NCBI GenBank assembly: GCA_035559775.1
Contig: DATMAU010000018.1
Span: 62,001 to 126,000 of the forward strand
Length of the DNA stretch: 64,000 bases
Direction: 5' to 3'
Source: AG1 sp035559775
Lineage (GTDB): Archaea; Thermoproteota; Thermoprotei_A; Sulfolobales; AG1
Position numbers and translations under genes: made by a program
The notes under the pieces: generated by a model
What the model was told of the DNA's origin: nothing
Database searches by the model: none
The model's input: the letters and a program-made list of their open reading frames with translations, nothing else
Shown here: positions 1 through 7,110 of the stretch, piece after piece
Layout: the number at the start of each line of letters is the position of its first letter
Numbering within the stretch: position 1 is the stretch's first letter

Positions 1-30
1 TATTGATCTTAGCTCTCGTGATCTTTTCTC

Positions 31-1524
31 CTAAGATCCGATCATCTCCAGGATCTTTGATAGTGCTGCCTCGACAGCGCTGCCTAGGGGCTGGGTTTCG
101 ACAGGGATCTCCAGGATCTTTTCTACAACGCTTCTAACACGCTTGCTCGAGCCATCTATCCAGCCCCTCATTGATAGGGCTCTCGCCATAACCATGATCT
201 CTATCGCTGCTATCCTCATCCCTAGCTCCACTATCTCTAGAGCCTTAAGCCCTGCGTTGAGGGAGTTGCTCACATGATCCTCATGGTTTGCTGATGTTGG
301 GGTGTTATCAACAGTCGCTGGGTATGCTAGACCTCTAGCCCTGTTTAGGAGGGATGCTGCTAGGTATTGGAGCATCATGAAGCCAGGGCTTTTCCCAGGA
401 TCTTTTGAGAGGAATGGTGGGAGACCTCTATTCATGTTTGTATCAAGTATTGCTGCTACTCTTCTCTCGCTCTGTGTGAGGGCTGGTATTAGGGCTATTG
501 AGAGGAGATCCATGGCTATCCCGATCGAGATCCCGTGGAAGTTGCACCCGCTAACACACCTCCCCTTAATGAACAGGGGGTTATCGGTTACAGCGTTTAT
601 CTCCCTATCTATTGTTTCCCTCACAAAGCCCATAGCATCGCTCAGGGCCCCGAGGATCTGGGGGACGCATCTATAGCTATATATATCCTGGACAACACCA
701 GATCTACCGAGGTTTCCCGAGCCCTCTAGGATCTCCCTCAACCTCTCACCCTCTCTAGAGACGCCTGGGTGTCTCTTCAACAAGCATAGATCTAGGTCTA
801 GATGCTCTCCAGGCGTCCCCATAGCCTCCATAGCTATAGCGCCTCCGAGCTCGAGCATTTTGAGAAGCCTCTCAGCCCCTACGAGTGCATGGACAGCTAT
901 CGATGTCGACATAGCGGTGTTATTGATTATTGAGAGGGCTTCTTTAGGACCTAGGGAGACAGGCTCTAACCCCTCCTCTCTGAGAGCCTCGGCAGCATCT
1001 ATCCTCCTCCCCTTCTTCTCAACAAGCCCTTCCCCAACGAGGGCTAGGCCTATATAGGCCATTGGTGCTAGATCCCCGCTAGCACCTAGAGAGCCGTATC
1101 TAGGGACTATGGGTACTATGTCTCTGTTAAGCATCTCGACCAAAAGCCCTGGGATCTCTGGCGACACGGCTGAGTATTCATTTAATAACTGTTTGGCAAG
1201 GATCGCCATGGCTCCCCTCACAATACCCCGATCCAGAGGCTGTCCCGAGCCAGCTGCATGTTCCCTCAAAAAATCCCTAGACCTCTTAGCAGACTCCACA
1301 GGATCTACAGAATAGCCCCTCAGACCCCCGACACCTGTTGAAACACCATAACATCTCTCACCCCTCATAATAACATTCTCTAGAAACTCCTCACGCCTCT
1401 TCCTAAGGATCTCGACAACATTACCCTCTATTTTAGCCGAAGCAAGACCCATAGAGATCATCCACACATCTCTATAACCAACAAACCCAGAAAGATCTAT
1501 AACAAGCCCCAATAACCCTCCCAC
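31..1524 (-). CDS. hutH: Histidine ammonia-lyase (MIO-type aromatic amino acid lyase)
   Basis: Predicted cytosolic lyase converting L-histidine to urocanate and ammonia. The Ala-Ser-Gly triad that cyclises into the MIO electrophile is at residues 148-150 (GASGDLAPMA), and Tyr59 (CYGVSTG) matches the conserved active-site Tyr. At the substrate-selectivity position the protein has Glu88-His89 (EHAAG), close to the Ser-His of bacterial histidine lyases and unlike the selector residues of tyrosine or phenylalanine lyases, so histidine is the preferred guess. Its 497 residues are the usual family length and the N-terminal part aligns throughout, so the long start is kept. A TATA-like stretch (about 1541-1552) lies just upstream on this strand. 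No hutU, hutI or hutG is in the window; a formamidase-like gene is 3 kb away. Confidence 0.88.
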   Translation of the reverse strand: MGGLLGLVIDLSGFVGYRDVWMISMGLASAKIEGNVVEILRKRREEFLENVIMRGERCYGVSTGVGGLRGYSVDPVESAKRSRDFLREHAAGSGQPLDRGIVRGAMAILAKQLLNEYSAVSPEIPGLLVEMLNRDIVPIVPRYGSLGASGDLAPMAYIGLALVGEGLVEKKGRRIDAAEALREEGLEPVSLGPKEALSIINNTAMSTSIAVHALVGAERLLKMLELGGAIAMEAMGTPGEHLDLDLCLLKRHPGVSREGERLREILEGSGNLGRSGVVQDIYSYRCVPQILGALSDAMGFVRETIDREINAVTDNPLFIKGRCVSGCNFHGISIGIAMDLLSIALIPALTQSERRVAAILDTNMNRGLPPFLSKDPGKSPGFMMLQYLAASLLNRARGLAYPATVDNTPTSANHEDHVSNSLNAGLKALEIVELGMRIAAIEIMVMARALSMRGWIDGSSKRVRSVVEKILEIPVETQPLGSAVEAALSKILEMIGS

Positions 1525-1638
1525 ACACTATACAACTGACTACATATAAAAACCACAAAAATACAAGCAAGGCATTACAAACAATTCAACGATCCATGAG
1601 TTAGCCGCAGGGTTGGGAGGCTTGAATCCATAGGATTT

Positions 1639-1764
1639 TTACTCGAACTCATCCTCAAGATCTATATCAGCTAGGTCTCCTAACCTGGCCTCCTTACCAC
1701 CGATCCTCTCCCTTCTCTCCCTGATCCACTCGATGATCTCCTCTATAGTAGATCGACGGCTCAT
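1639..1764 (-). CDS. Small acidic/basic helical protein (41 aa), possibly a gene remnant
   Basis: An open frame of 41 residues, MSRRSTIEEIIEWIRERR followed by a Gly-Gly turn and an acidic tail ending DLEDEFE. Codon use (GAG, ATC, AGG) is like that of real genes here and the charge pattern suggests one amphipathic helix, as in small antitoxins. However, its first codons overlap a CRISPR-repeat-like sequence at 1741-1757, so it may be the remnant of a larger gene that lost its 5' end where the repeat came in. I do not recognise a family. Confidence 0.35.
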   Translation of the reverse strand: MSRRSTIEEIIEWIRERRERIGGKEARLGDLADIDLEDEFE

Positions 1765-1850
1765 TTTTCCCTCACTCTATATATCTCCCCCTTTCAATTC
1801 TATAATAGATCTCCTTACCTCTATTTTATTCTTATTCTGCTTATGAGTCT
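1741..1850 (-). repeat. CRISPR-like leader-repeat relic A
   Basis: Read on the minus strand, a leader-like core (about 1826-1850, cataagcagaataagaataa) is followed by a repeat at 1793-1816 (gatctattatagaattgaaag) and a second repeat core at 1741-1757 (gtcgatctactatagag), roughly 58 bases further on. The repeat resembles the crenarchaeal CRISPR class ending in GAATTGAAAG. The same leader core plus repeat occurs at 2830, 13907 and 21410. With no cas genes and only two degenerate repeats, this is a relic and not a working array. Confidence 0.55.
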
Positions 1851-1915
1851 TTGACGATCTAGTATAGGGTTGAGCGTTATAAGATTGCTGCATTTATGTT
1901 GTTTGGTGTTGCGGG

Positions 1916-2836
1916 CTGCGTGTTCTTGTTACTGGTGGTGCTGGTTTTATAGGCCATAATATTGCTATCCATCTCTTCTCGAAGGGTTTCGATGTGGTTG
2001 TATATGATAGTATGGAGAGAGCTTCTAGGCTTGGTGTTAAGAGGCTTGGGGAGCTCGGGGTTCCTGTTGTGAGGGTCGATATTATGGGAGTGAGGGATCT
2101 CAGGGGTTTCGATGTGGTTGTCCACTGTGCTGCTTATGTTGATGTTGCTGAGTCTATGGAGAATCCCGGGATCTATTTTAGCAATAATGTTGTTGGGACT
2201 GCTAGTGTTGCTAAGGCTTCTGCTGATTCAGGTTCTCTGATGATCTATATGAGCTCTGCCTCTGTCTATGGGGATCCTGTGGTGATCCCTATACCAGAGG
2301 ATCATCCTATAAAGCCTATCTCCCCGTATGGTTTGAGCAAGGCTATGGGGGAACAGGTTGTTGAGCTCTTCTCAAGGATCTATGGTTTGAAATATATAAT
2401 CCTGAGACTCTTCAACGTCTATGGCCCCGGGCAGAGCCAATCATATGCGGGGGTTATAACCAGGTTTATAGAGAGTGTTTTGAGAGGAGAACCCCCAAGG
2501 ATCTATGGTGATGGAAGCCAGACAAGGGATTTCATCCATGTATCCGATGTGGCCAGGGCTGTAGAGCTCGCTATAGAGAGAAAAGCCTATAACGAGGTAT
2601 TCAACATAGGATCTGGGAAACAGATCTCGATCCTGGAGCTAGCCAGGCTAATAATGAGGCTAGCAAATCTCGAAGGAGAACCAGTGTTCGACAAACCAAG
2701 ACCCGGCGATATAAAGCACAGCCTCGCAGACATATCGAAAGCCAGAAAAATCCTTGGCTTCGAACCTTCAATACACCTAGAAAAAGGACTCGAGGATCTA
2801 ATAAGAACATGGCGCGTTGGTGATGCGAGCTTATAA
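1916..2836 (+). CDS. NAD-dependent sugar epimerase/dehydratase (extended SDR), probable CTG start
   Basis: Extended short-chain dehydrogenase acting on a nucleotide sugar, GalE-like. The Rossmann motif VTGGAGFIG is encoded from about 1928, upstream of the first ATG/GTG in frame (GTG at 1994), so the protein must start earlier. Between the in-frame stop at 1880-1882 and the motif there is no ATG, GTG or TTG. CTG at 1916 gives RVLVTGGAGFIG, an ideal family N-terminus, and GGTG lies eight bases upstream. The catalytic Ser is in MSSASVYG and the Tyr-x3-Lys in SPYGLSK. About 306 residues is normal. The gene lies between two outward-facing CRISPR-like relics, and relic B overlaps its last codons. 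Substrate is not predictable; UDP-glucose/galactose is the default guess. Confidence 0.8.
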   Translation: MRVLVTGGAGFIGHNIAIHLFSKGFDVVVYDSMERASRLGVKRLGELGVPVVRVDIMGVRDLRGFDVVVHCAAYVDVAESMENPGIYFSNNVVGTASVAKASADSGSLMIYMSSASVYGDPVVIPIPEDHPIKPISPYGLSKAMGEQVVELFSRIYGLKYIILRLFNVYGPGQSQSYAGVITRFIESVLRGEPPRIYGDGSQTRDFIHVSDVARAVELAIERKAYNEVFNIGSGKQISILELARLIMRLANLEGEPVFDKPRPGDIKHSLADISKARKILGFEPSIHLEKGLEDLIRTWRVGDASL

Positions 2837-2886
2837 GCTGGATAAAAACAATAAAGGCAAAGTCGATCTAGCATGGAATTAAAAAG
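2830..2886 (+). repeat. CRISPR-like leader-repeat relic B
   Basis: A single module on the plus strand: leader core cttataagctggataaaaac, then a spacer-like stretch and gtcgatctagcatggaatta, a degraded copy of the repeat gtcgatctactatagaattg. It overlaps the last codons and stop of the epimerase gene, and faces away from relic A, so the two bracket that gene. Confidence 0.5.
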
Positions 2887-2920
2887 GTATGAGCTATGAA
2901 TAGCTGAGAGGCAGCTTGAT

Positions 2921-3294
2921 ATGGGTTCTGTAATAGTTAGTGCTAAGATCCGTGGTTCTAGAGGCGAAACGGTTCTCAGAGCGCTTGTTGACCCCGGATT
3001 CTATGGCGATCTGATCACGTTGCCTAAGGATATTGAGAATCTGGGTATAGAGCTTAAGTATAAAAGGATCCAGAGGCTCTCCAGCGGTGAAGCTATAGAA
3101 GTAGATACGGTGGCGGAGAAATAGAGGTTGAGGGTCTAGTTACATATGGAGATATAGAAGTCTAGCCTGATCTGAAACTAGCCCAGGGTGTGGATGCACC
3201 ACTAGGTGTGACAGTGTTGGAGAAGATGGGGTTTAGGGTGGATCCAAAAGCTGGCAAACTCGAGAAAGTAGAGCTTTATCTCTTAACAATATAA
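2921..3294 (+). pseudogene. Retropepsin-like (clan AA) aspartic protease, broken
   Basis: The first frame reads MGSVIVSAKIRG and LRALVDPGFYGDLI, which matches small archaeal clan AA aspartic proteases except that the usual Asp-Thr/Ser-Gly catalytic motif reads Asp-Pro-Gly. The frame ends at 3124. A shift of one base near 3119 restores EIEVEGLVTYGDIEV, then an in-frame TAG at about 3164 (probably a former TGG) is followed by PDLKLAQGVDAPLGVTVLEK and on to a stop at 3292-3294. So there is at least one frameshift, one nonsense codon and a changed active site. A second broken member of the family lies at 28.7 kb. Confidence 0.75.
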
Positions 3295-3400
3295 TGATCA
3301 TGTTCACAGCTTTGCTGATGCAAGGTCTTGCAGGCACAGATATATTCTATAAGATGGGGGCTCGGGTTTGTGTGAATAATAAGAGGCGAGGATCAGCTTT

Positions 3401-4606
3401 TTAGGTTAGAGGCTTGCCTAGTTTTGAGGCGAACATTATTAATTCTAGATCGTGGTATCTTTTCCCAATGATCTGTATTCCTACTGGCATGCCTCCGGAT
3501 CTTAGGAGGGGTATTGATATTGCCGGGGCTCCTACGAGGGATGGGTAGATCACGTTGCTTGTGAGTATTGTTCTTATCTCTCCATCCTCTTTTCCTAATA
3601 CCTCCTCGATCTTTGGTGCTGGGATTGGGGTTGTTGGTGTTACTAGGAAGTCGACCTCTCTCATGGCTTTATCGAACTCCCTGGTTATTGCTTCTTTCAT
3701 GTGGAGAGCCTCTATATAGTCTGTAGCCTTGTACTCAAGCCCCCTCTCTAGTAGTCTTCTCACATCTTGGTAGAGCTCTCCCCACCTATCCCTTATGCCC
3801 AGGAATGTTCTTGTAGCCTCGCTATACCTTATCACTGGGAATACTGAGTATAGGTTTCTCACAGCTAGCTCTAGCCTGACCTCCTTGTATTTGAAGCCCG
3901 ATAGGAATCTATAGAATTCATTCTCAACCTCTTCGGAGGCTTTGAAAAGCTCTGAGGGGATCCCCAGTACAGCTTTATCGGGATCTATCTCCCTCACCTT
4001 CTTTCTAAGTATATCGGGTCTGGCTATGATCCTGAACACCCTCTCGATCCACTCAGTGTTAGAGGCAATGATCCCTACGTGGTCTAGGCTTGGGGCTAGG
4101 GGGTAAAGTCCTGAAGAGGGGATCGAGCCATAGCTGGGCTTCAAGCCATAGACACCGCAGAGAGACGCAGGGATCCTCACGGAGCCTGCTGTGTCGCTCC
4201 CAAGAGCTACTGGGGCAATCCCAGCTGCCACAGCAGCTGCTGAGCCACCGCTGCTCCCTCCAGCTATTCTCGAGAGATCATGGGGGTTTCTCGTGGGGCC
4301 GAAGACTGAGGATGTTGTTGTAATGCCTGAGGCTAGCTCGTGCGTGTTGGTCTTTCCAACCACGATCCCGCCTGATCTCTTGATCCTGCGGATAACCTCG
4401 GCATCTATGGATGGTACGAAGTTATGGAAAACCTTGGAGCCGAGGGTTGTTCTAATACCTTTCGTCAGGATATTATCCTTAACAGCTATTGGGAAGACCT
4501 CTAAACCTGATGATAAAGCCTCCCTAGCCTCTCTCTCAGCATTGGGGTTCCACGTAACTATAGCGTTGATCCTCTTGTTCTCCTCTATAGAATCGAGGGA
4601 TCTCAT
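3401..4606 (-). CDS. Amidase signature family protein (GatA-like amidase)
   Basis: Cytosolic Ser-cisSer-Lys amidohydrolase. The catalytic Lys is in FPIAVKDNI (about residue 44), the Gly-Gly-Ser-Ser-Gly-Gly-Ser loop carrying the cis-Ser is GGSSGGSAAAVAAG, and the nucleophile loop is GSDTAGSVRIPASLCG. At 401 residues it is shorter than typical GatA or bacterial amidases (450-490), mainly at the N-terminus, where it begins close to the first conserved strand. No gatB, gatC or gatD partner is nearby, so a stand-alone amidase of unknown substrate is more likely than the tRNA amidotransferase subunit. It is divergent from the formamidase-like gene at 4744, sharing a short intergenic region, which suggests a joint role in amide hydrolysis. 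Confidence 0.8.
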   Translation of the reverse strand: MRSLDSIEENKRINAIVTWNPNAEREAREALSSGLEVFPIAVKDNILTKGIRTTLGSKVFHNFVPSIDAEVIRRIKRSGGIVVGKTNTHELASGITTTSSVFGPTRNPHDLSRIAGGSSGGSAAAVAAGIAPVALGSDTAGSVRIPASLCGVYGLKPSYGSIPSSGLYPLAPSLDHVGIIASNTEWIERVFRIIARPDILRKKVREIDPDKAVLGIPSELFKASEEVENEFYRFLSGFKYKEVRLELAVRNLYSVFPVIRYSEATRTFLGIRDRWGELYQDVRRLLERGLEYKATDYIEALHMKEAITREFDKAMREVDFLVTPTTPIPAPKIEEVLGKEDGEIRTILTSNVIYPSLVGAPAISIPLLRSGGMPVGIQIIGKRYHDLELIMFASKLGKPLT

Positions 4607-4743
4607 AACAAGATCCAGAGTCGTGGAGCGACACCAAGAAGAATCACTATAGAAGCTATATAATAGGTGTTATTAACGCTGCGCATACGCCTTAATCCAT
4701 TATTTGGAGAGGTAGGGATTTATATAGCCGTCACAAAAAACAC

Positions 4744-5850
4744 TTGGTGCCCGGCTTGGTTGTTAAGATAAACATCTCTCCTAACAAGAGGTGCGCAGAC
4801 CAGGAGGATGTTTGTCACAATAGATGGCACCCCGATATAAAGCCTGCTGTTGAGATAGGCCCGGGCGACGAGATCGTGATAGAGACGCTCGATGCCCTGG
4901 ATGGACAGATAAGGGATACTCCCGATACTAGTGATGTTGCCAATATAGATGCAAGCCCTGTCCACCCGCTCACAGGGCCTATCTATGTTAAAGGCGCCGA
5001 GCCTGGCGATCTCTTGGTCGTGAGGATCCTTGACGCAGGCCCTCTCGGAAGCTTTGGCTATACCTTTGTAGCAAAGGGCTTCGGCTTTCTGAGAGACGTG
5101 TTCGATAAACCCTACAAGGTTAGGTGGGATCTTGGGAGGCATTACGCGTCAAGTCCAGATATACCTGGTGTGAGGATCCCTGCAGCCCCCTTCCCAGGCG
5201 TGATCGGTGTTGCACCCTCGAGAGAACAGGTTAGGGAGTGGAGATCTAGGGAGGCTGGGATAGCATCTAAAGGGGGTCTCGTGCTCCTCCCAGACCCGAG
5301 GGGTGCTGTGCCATCTAGAGAGCCTATAGCCTCTGAGGGTCTCAGGACACTGCCTCCGAGGGAGAATGGGGGTAATCTTGATGTGAGGAACCTCGCACCA
5401 GGATCTGAGATCCTGTTCCCCGTTTTCGTGAGAGGAGCTCTCCTATCTGTTGGTGATATGCACTATGCTCAGGGTGATGGTGAGGTTAGTGTTACTGCTA
5501 TAGAGATGGGGGGTGTTATAAGGCTCTCTATCTCTCTAATCAAGGATGGTGCTAGGAAGTATGGTTTGAAGAGACCTCTCTATAAACCATCACCCCTCGC
5601 GGAAACCTATAAAGACTATATATGTATGGCCGGGCTTAATCTGGACAGTGCTGAGGATGCTTCGAGTGCTGCTAGGGATGGTCTTCTCAACATGATCGAG
5701 TTCTTGGAGAAGATGGGTTATGATAGATACCAGGCATATATTCTGTTCAGCGTGGCTGGTTTCCTCAGGCTCAGCCAGGTTGTTGATGTACCCGCTTATA
5801 CAGTTTCTACCTGCATCCCTAGAGAGGTTTTCATGAGGATTTCTATTTAA
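4744..5850 (+). CDS. fmdA: Acetamidase/formamidase family protein
   Basis: FmdA/AmdA-type amidohydrolase expected to release ammonia from formamide or acetamide. Family features include the early VEIGPGDEIVIETLDAL strand, HPLTGPIYVKGAEPGDLLVV, an FPGVIGVAPS loop and the ENGGNLDVRN segment with FVRGALLSVGDMHYAQGDGE. The length, 368 residues, is normal for archaeal members. The proposed start is TTG; the conserved sequence begins near residue 9. The gene is divergent from an amidase and lies 3 kb from histidine ammonia-lyase; one histidine route ends in glutamate plus formamide, so a link is possible but is only inference. The exact substrate cannot be read from the sequence. Confidence 0.82.
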   Translation: MVPGLVVKINISPNKRCADQEDVCHNRWHPDIKPAVEIGPGDEIVIETLDALDGQIRDTPDTSDVANIDASPVHPLTGPIYVKGAEPGDLLVVRILDAGPLGSFGYTFVAKGFGFLRDVFDKPYKVRWDLGRHYASSPDIPGVRIPAAPFPGVIGVAPSREQVREWRSREAGIASKGGLVLLPDPRGAVPSREPIASEGLRTLPPRENGGNLDVRNLAPGSEILFPVFVRGALLSVGDMHYAQGDGEVSVTAIEMGGVIRLSISLIKDGARKYGLKRPLYKPSPLAETYKDYICMAGLNLDSAEDASSAARDGLLNMIEFLEKMGYDRYQAYILFSVAGFLRLSQVVDVPAYTVSTCIPREVFMRISI

Positions 5851-5923
5851 CATGCTGGTAAGCACAGGCTATATGTGTGGCTAAGCTTTTTAACGTCTCC
5901 TCTCTATACTTATTGGTGATGTC

Positions 5924-6205
5924 TTGCCGGCTCAGCAGAAGCCAGAGAGCCCTATAAAGATTCTGAGGGCTGCTATGTCCAAGACTGTTATGGTTAAGCT
6001 GAAAGATGGTTCGGAGTTTGTGGGGAGGCTTGATCTTACAGATGGGACTATGAATGTTGTTCTAAGCGATGCTGTGCAGGTTAGGGAGGGGAGCGATGAG
6101 CCTGCGACAAAGTTTGGGAAGATATTGATTAGGGGTAGTCAGATACTCTATATCTCTACAGACTATATCCCTGCTGAGCATGGTGAGAAGAGCCTTACCA
6201 GCTAG
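5924..6205 (+). CDS. Sm-like archaeal protein (LSm)
   Basis: Small RNA-binding protein that forms heptameric rings. The Sm1 motif is seen in KTVMVKLKDGSEFVGRLDLTDGTMNVVLSDA and the Sm2 motif in KILIRGSQILYIS (Ile-Arg-Gly). 93 residues, TTG start. A TATA-like box (gctttttaac) about 30 bases upstream implies a short leader. The RIO kinase gene begins 11 bases after its stop, so the two are probably cotranscribed, joining RNA metabolism with ribosome maturation. Confidence 0.9.
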   Translation: MPAQQKPESPIKILRAAMSKTVMVKLKDGSEFVGRLDLTDGTMNVVLSDAVQVREGSDEPATKFGKILIRGSQILYISTDYIPAEHGEKSLTS

Positions 6206-6216
6206 GAGGTGGGTTT

Positions 6217-7110
6217 CTGCCCCTCCTGTTAAAGATCTATTCAAACCTATCTAGGGAGGAGATCCTTGTCCTCAGGAGCGTTGCGTCTCTTGTAAAGCTA
6301 TATGAGCACGTGCCAATAGAGGTTATTAGGAGAAACACGGGTCTTCCAGAGACGCGGGTGCCAAAGATCCTTAGGAGTCTTGTGGATAGCCGTCTAATAG
6401 TCCCTCACAAGGTCTATGGGAATATGTATAGACCAACACTCACGGGGCTTAGTATAGCCTCTCTTCACGGTCTCCTCAGGAGGGGTGTTATAGATGCTCT
6501 TGGTGATAGGATAGGTGTTGGTAAAGAGAGCCTGGTATACCTAGCATATAGGAATGGAGAGCCCCTGATCGTTAAGTTCCACAGGATAGGTATTAAGAGC
6601 TTTAGACACGTGGTTAGGGTTAGGAGCTATGGTGAGGGGTTCGAGAGGCTCTGGTGGGGTGCTAGGAGCATTATCTCTGCTGAGAGGGAGCACAGGGCGC
6701 TAGAGATCCTTAGCAGGGTTGGTGCGAGGGTTCCAAGGCCTTTTGGTAGGGAGTATAATGCTGTGGTTATGGAGTATATAGAGGGTATCGATCTATATAG
6801 GGCTGGGGATCTTGAGAACCCCTCGGCGGTGTTGGAGGATATCATCGATACTGCTAGGAGAGCCTACATGGATGCTGGGATTGTTCACGGGGATCTAAGC
6901 CCCTTCAACGTTATTGTCTCGAGGGGTGGTGCTGAGAATGGCTATGTTATTGACTGGCCCCAGTGGATCAAGGCTGGTGATCGTGTTTCCCACGAGATAC
7001 TTAGGAGGGATCTTAGGTATATAGCTGAGTTCTTCTCTAAGAAATATGGGTTGAGAATAGATCCTGAGGATCTCTTCGCGAGGGTTGTTGGGAGCGATGG
7101 GCAGCGATAG
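6217..7110 (+). CDS. rio2: RIO2-type serine kinase, probable CTG start
   Basis: Atypical protein kinase/ATPase used in maturation of the small ribosomal subunit. The N-terminal winged helix typical of RIO2 (LPLLLKIYSNL, then VPIEVIRRNTGLPETRV) runs from about residue 1 to 90, followed by the kinase lobe: P-loop GVGKESLVYLA, ATP-binding Lys in PLIVKFHRIG, catalytic loop HGDLSPFNVIV and metal Asp in VIDWPQW. The first canonical start (GTG 6310) would delete a third of the winged helix. The only suitable upstream codon is CTG at 6217, placed five bases after a strong Shine-Dalgarno sequence aggaggtg; there is no ATG, GTG or TTG in frame between the preceding stop and 6310. With CTG the protein has 297 residues, the family norm. 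Confidence 0.85.
   Translation: MPLLLKIYSNLSREEILVLRSVASLVKLYEHVPIEVIRRNTGLPETRVPKILRSLVDSRLIVPHKVYGNMYRPTLTGLSIASLHGLLRRGVIDALGDRIGVGKESLVYLAYRNGEPLIVKFHRIGIKSFRHVVRVRSYGEGFERLWWGARSIISAEREHRALEILSRVGARVPRPFGREYNAVVMEYIEGIDLYRAGDLENPSAVLEDIIDTARRAYMDAGIVHGDLSPFNVIVSRGGAENGYVIDWPQWIKAGDRVSHEILRRDLRYIAEFFSKKYGLRIDPEDLFARVVGSDGQR

Noticed and set aside
302..1315. Several plus-strand frames inside the histidine ammonia-lyase gene
   Set aside because: They are antisense shadows of a conserved gene without domains of their own.
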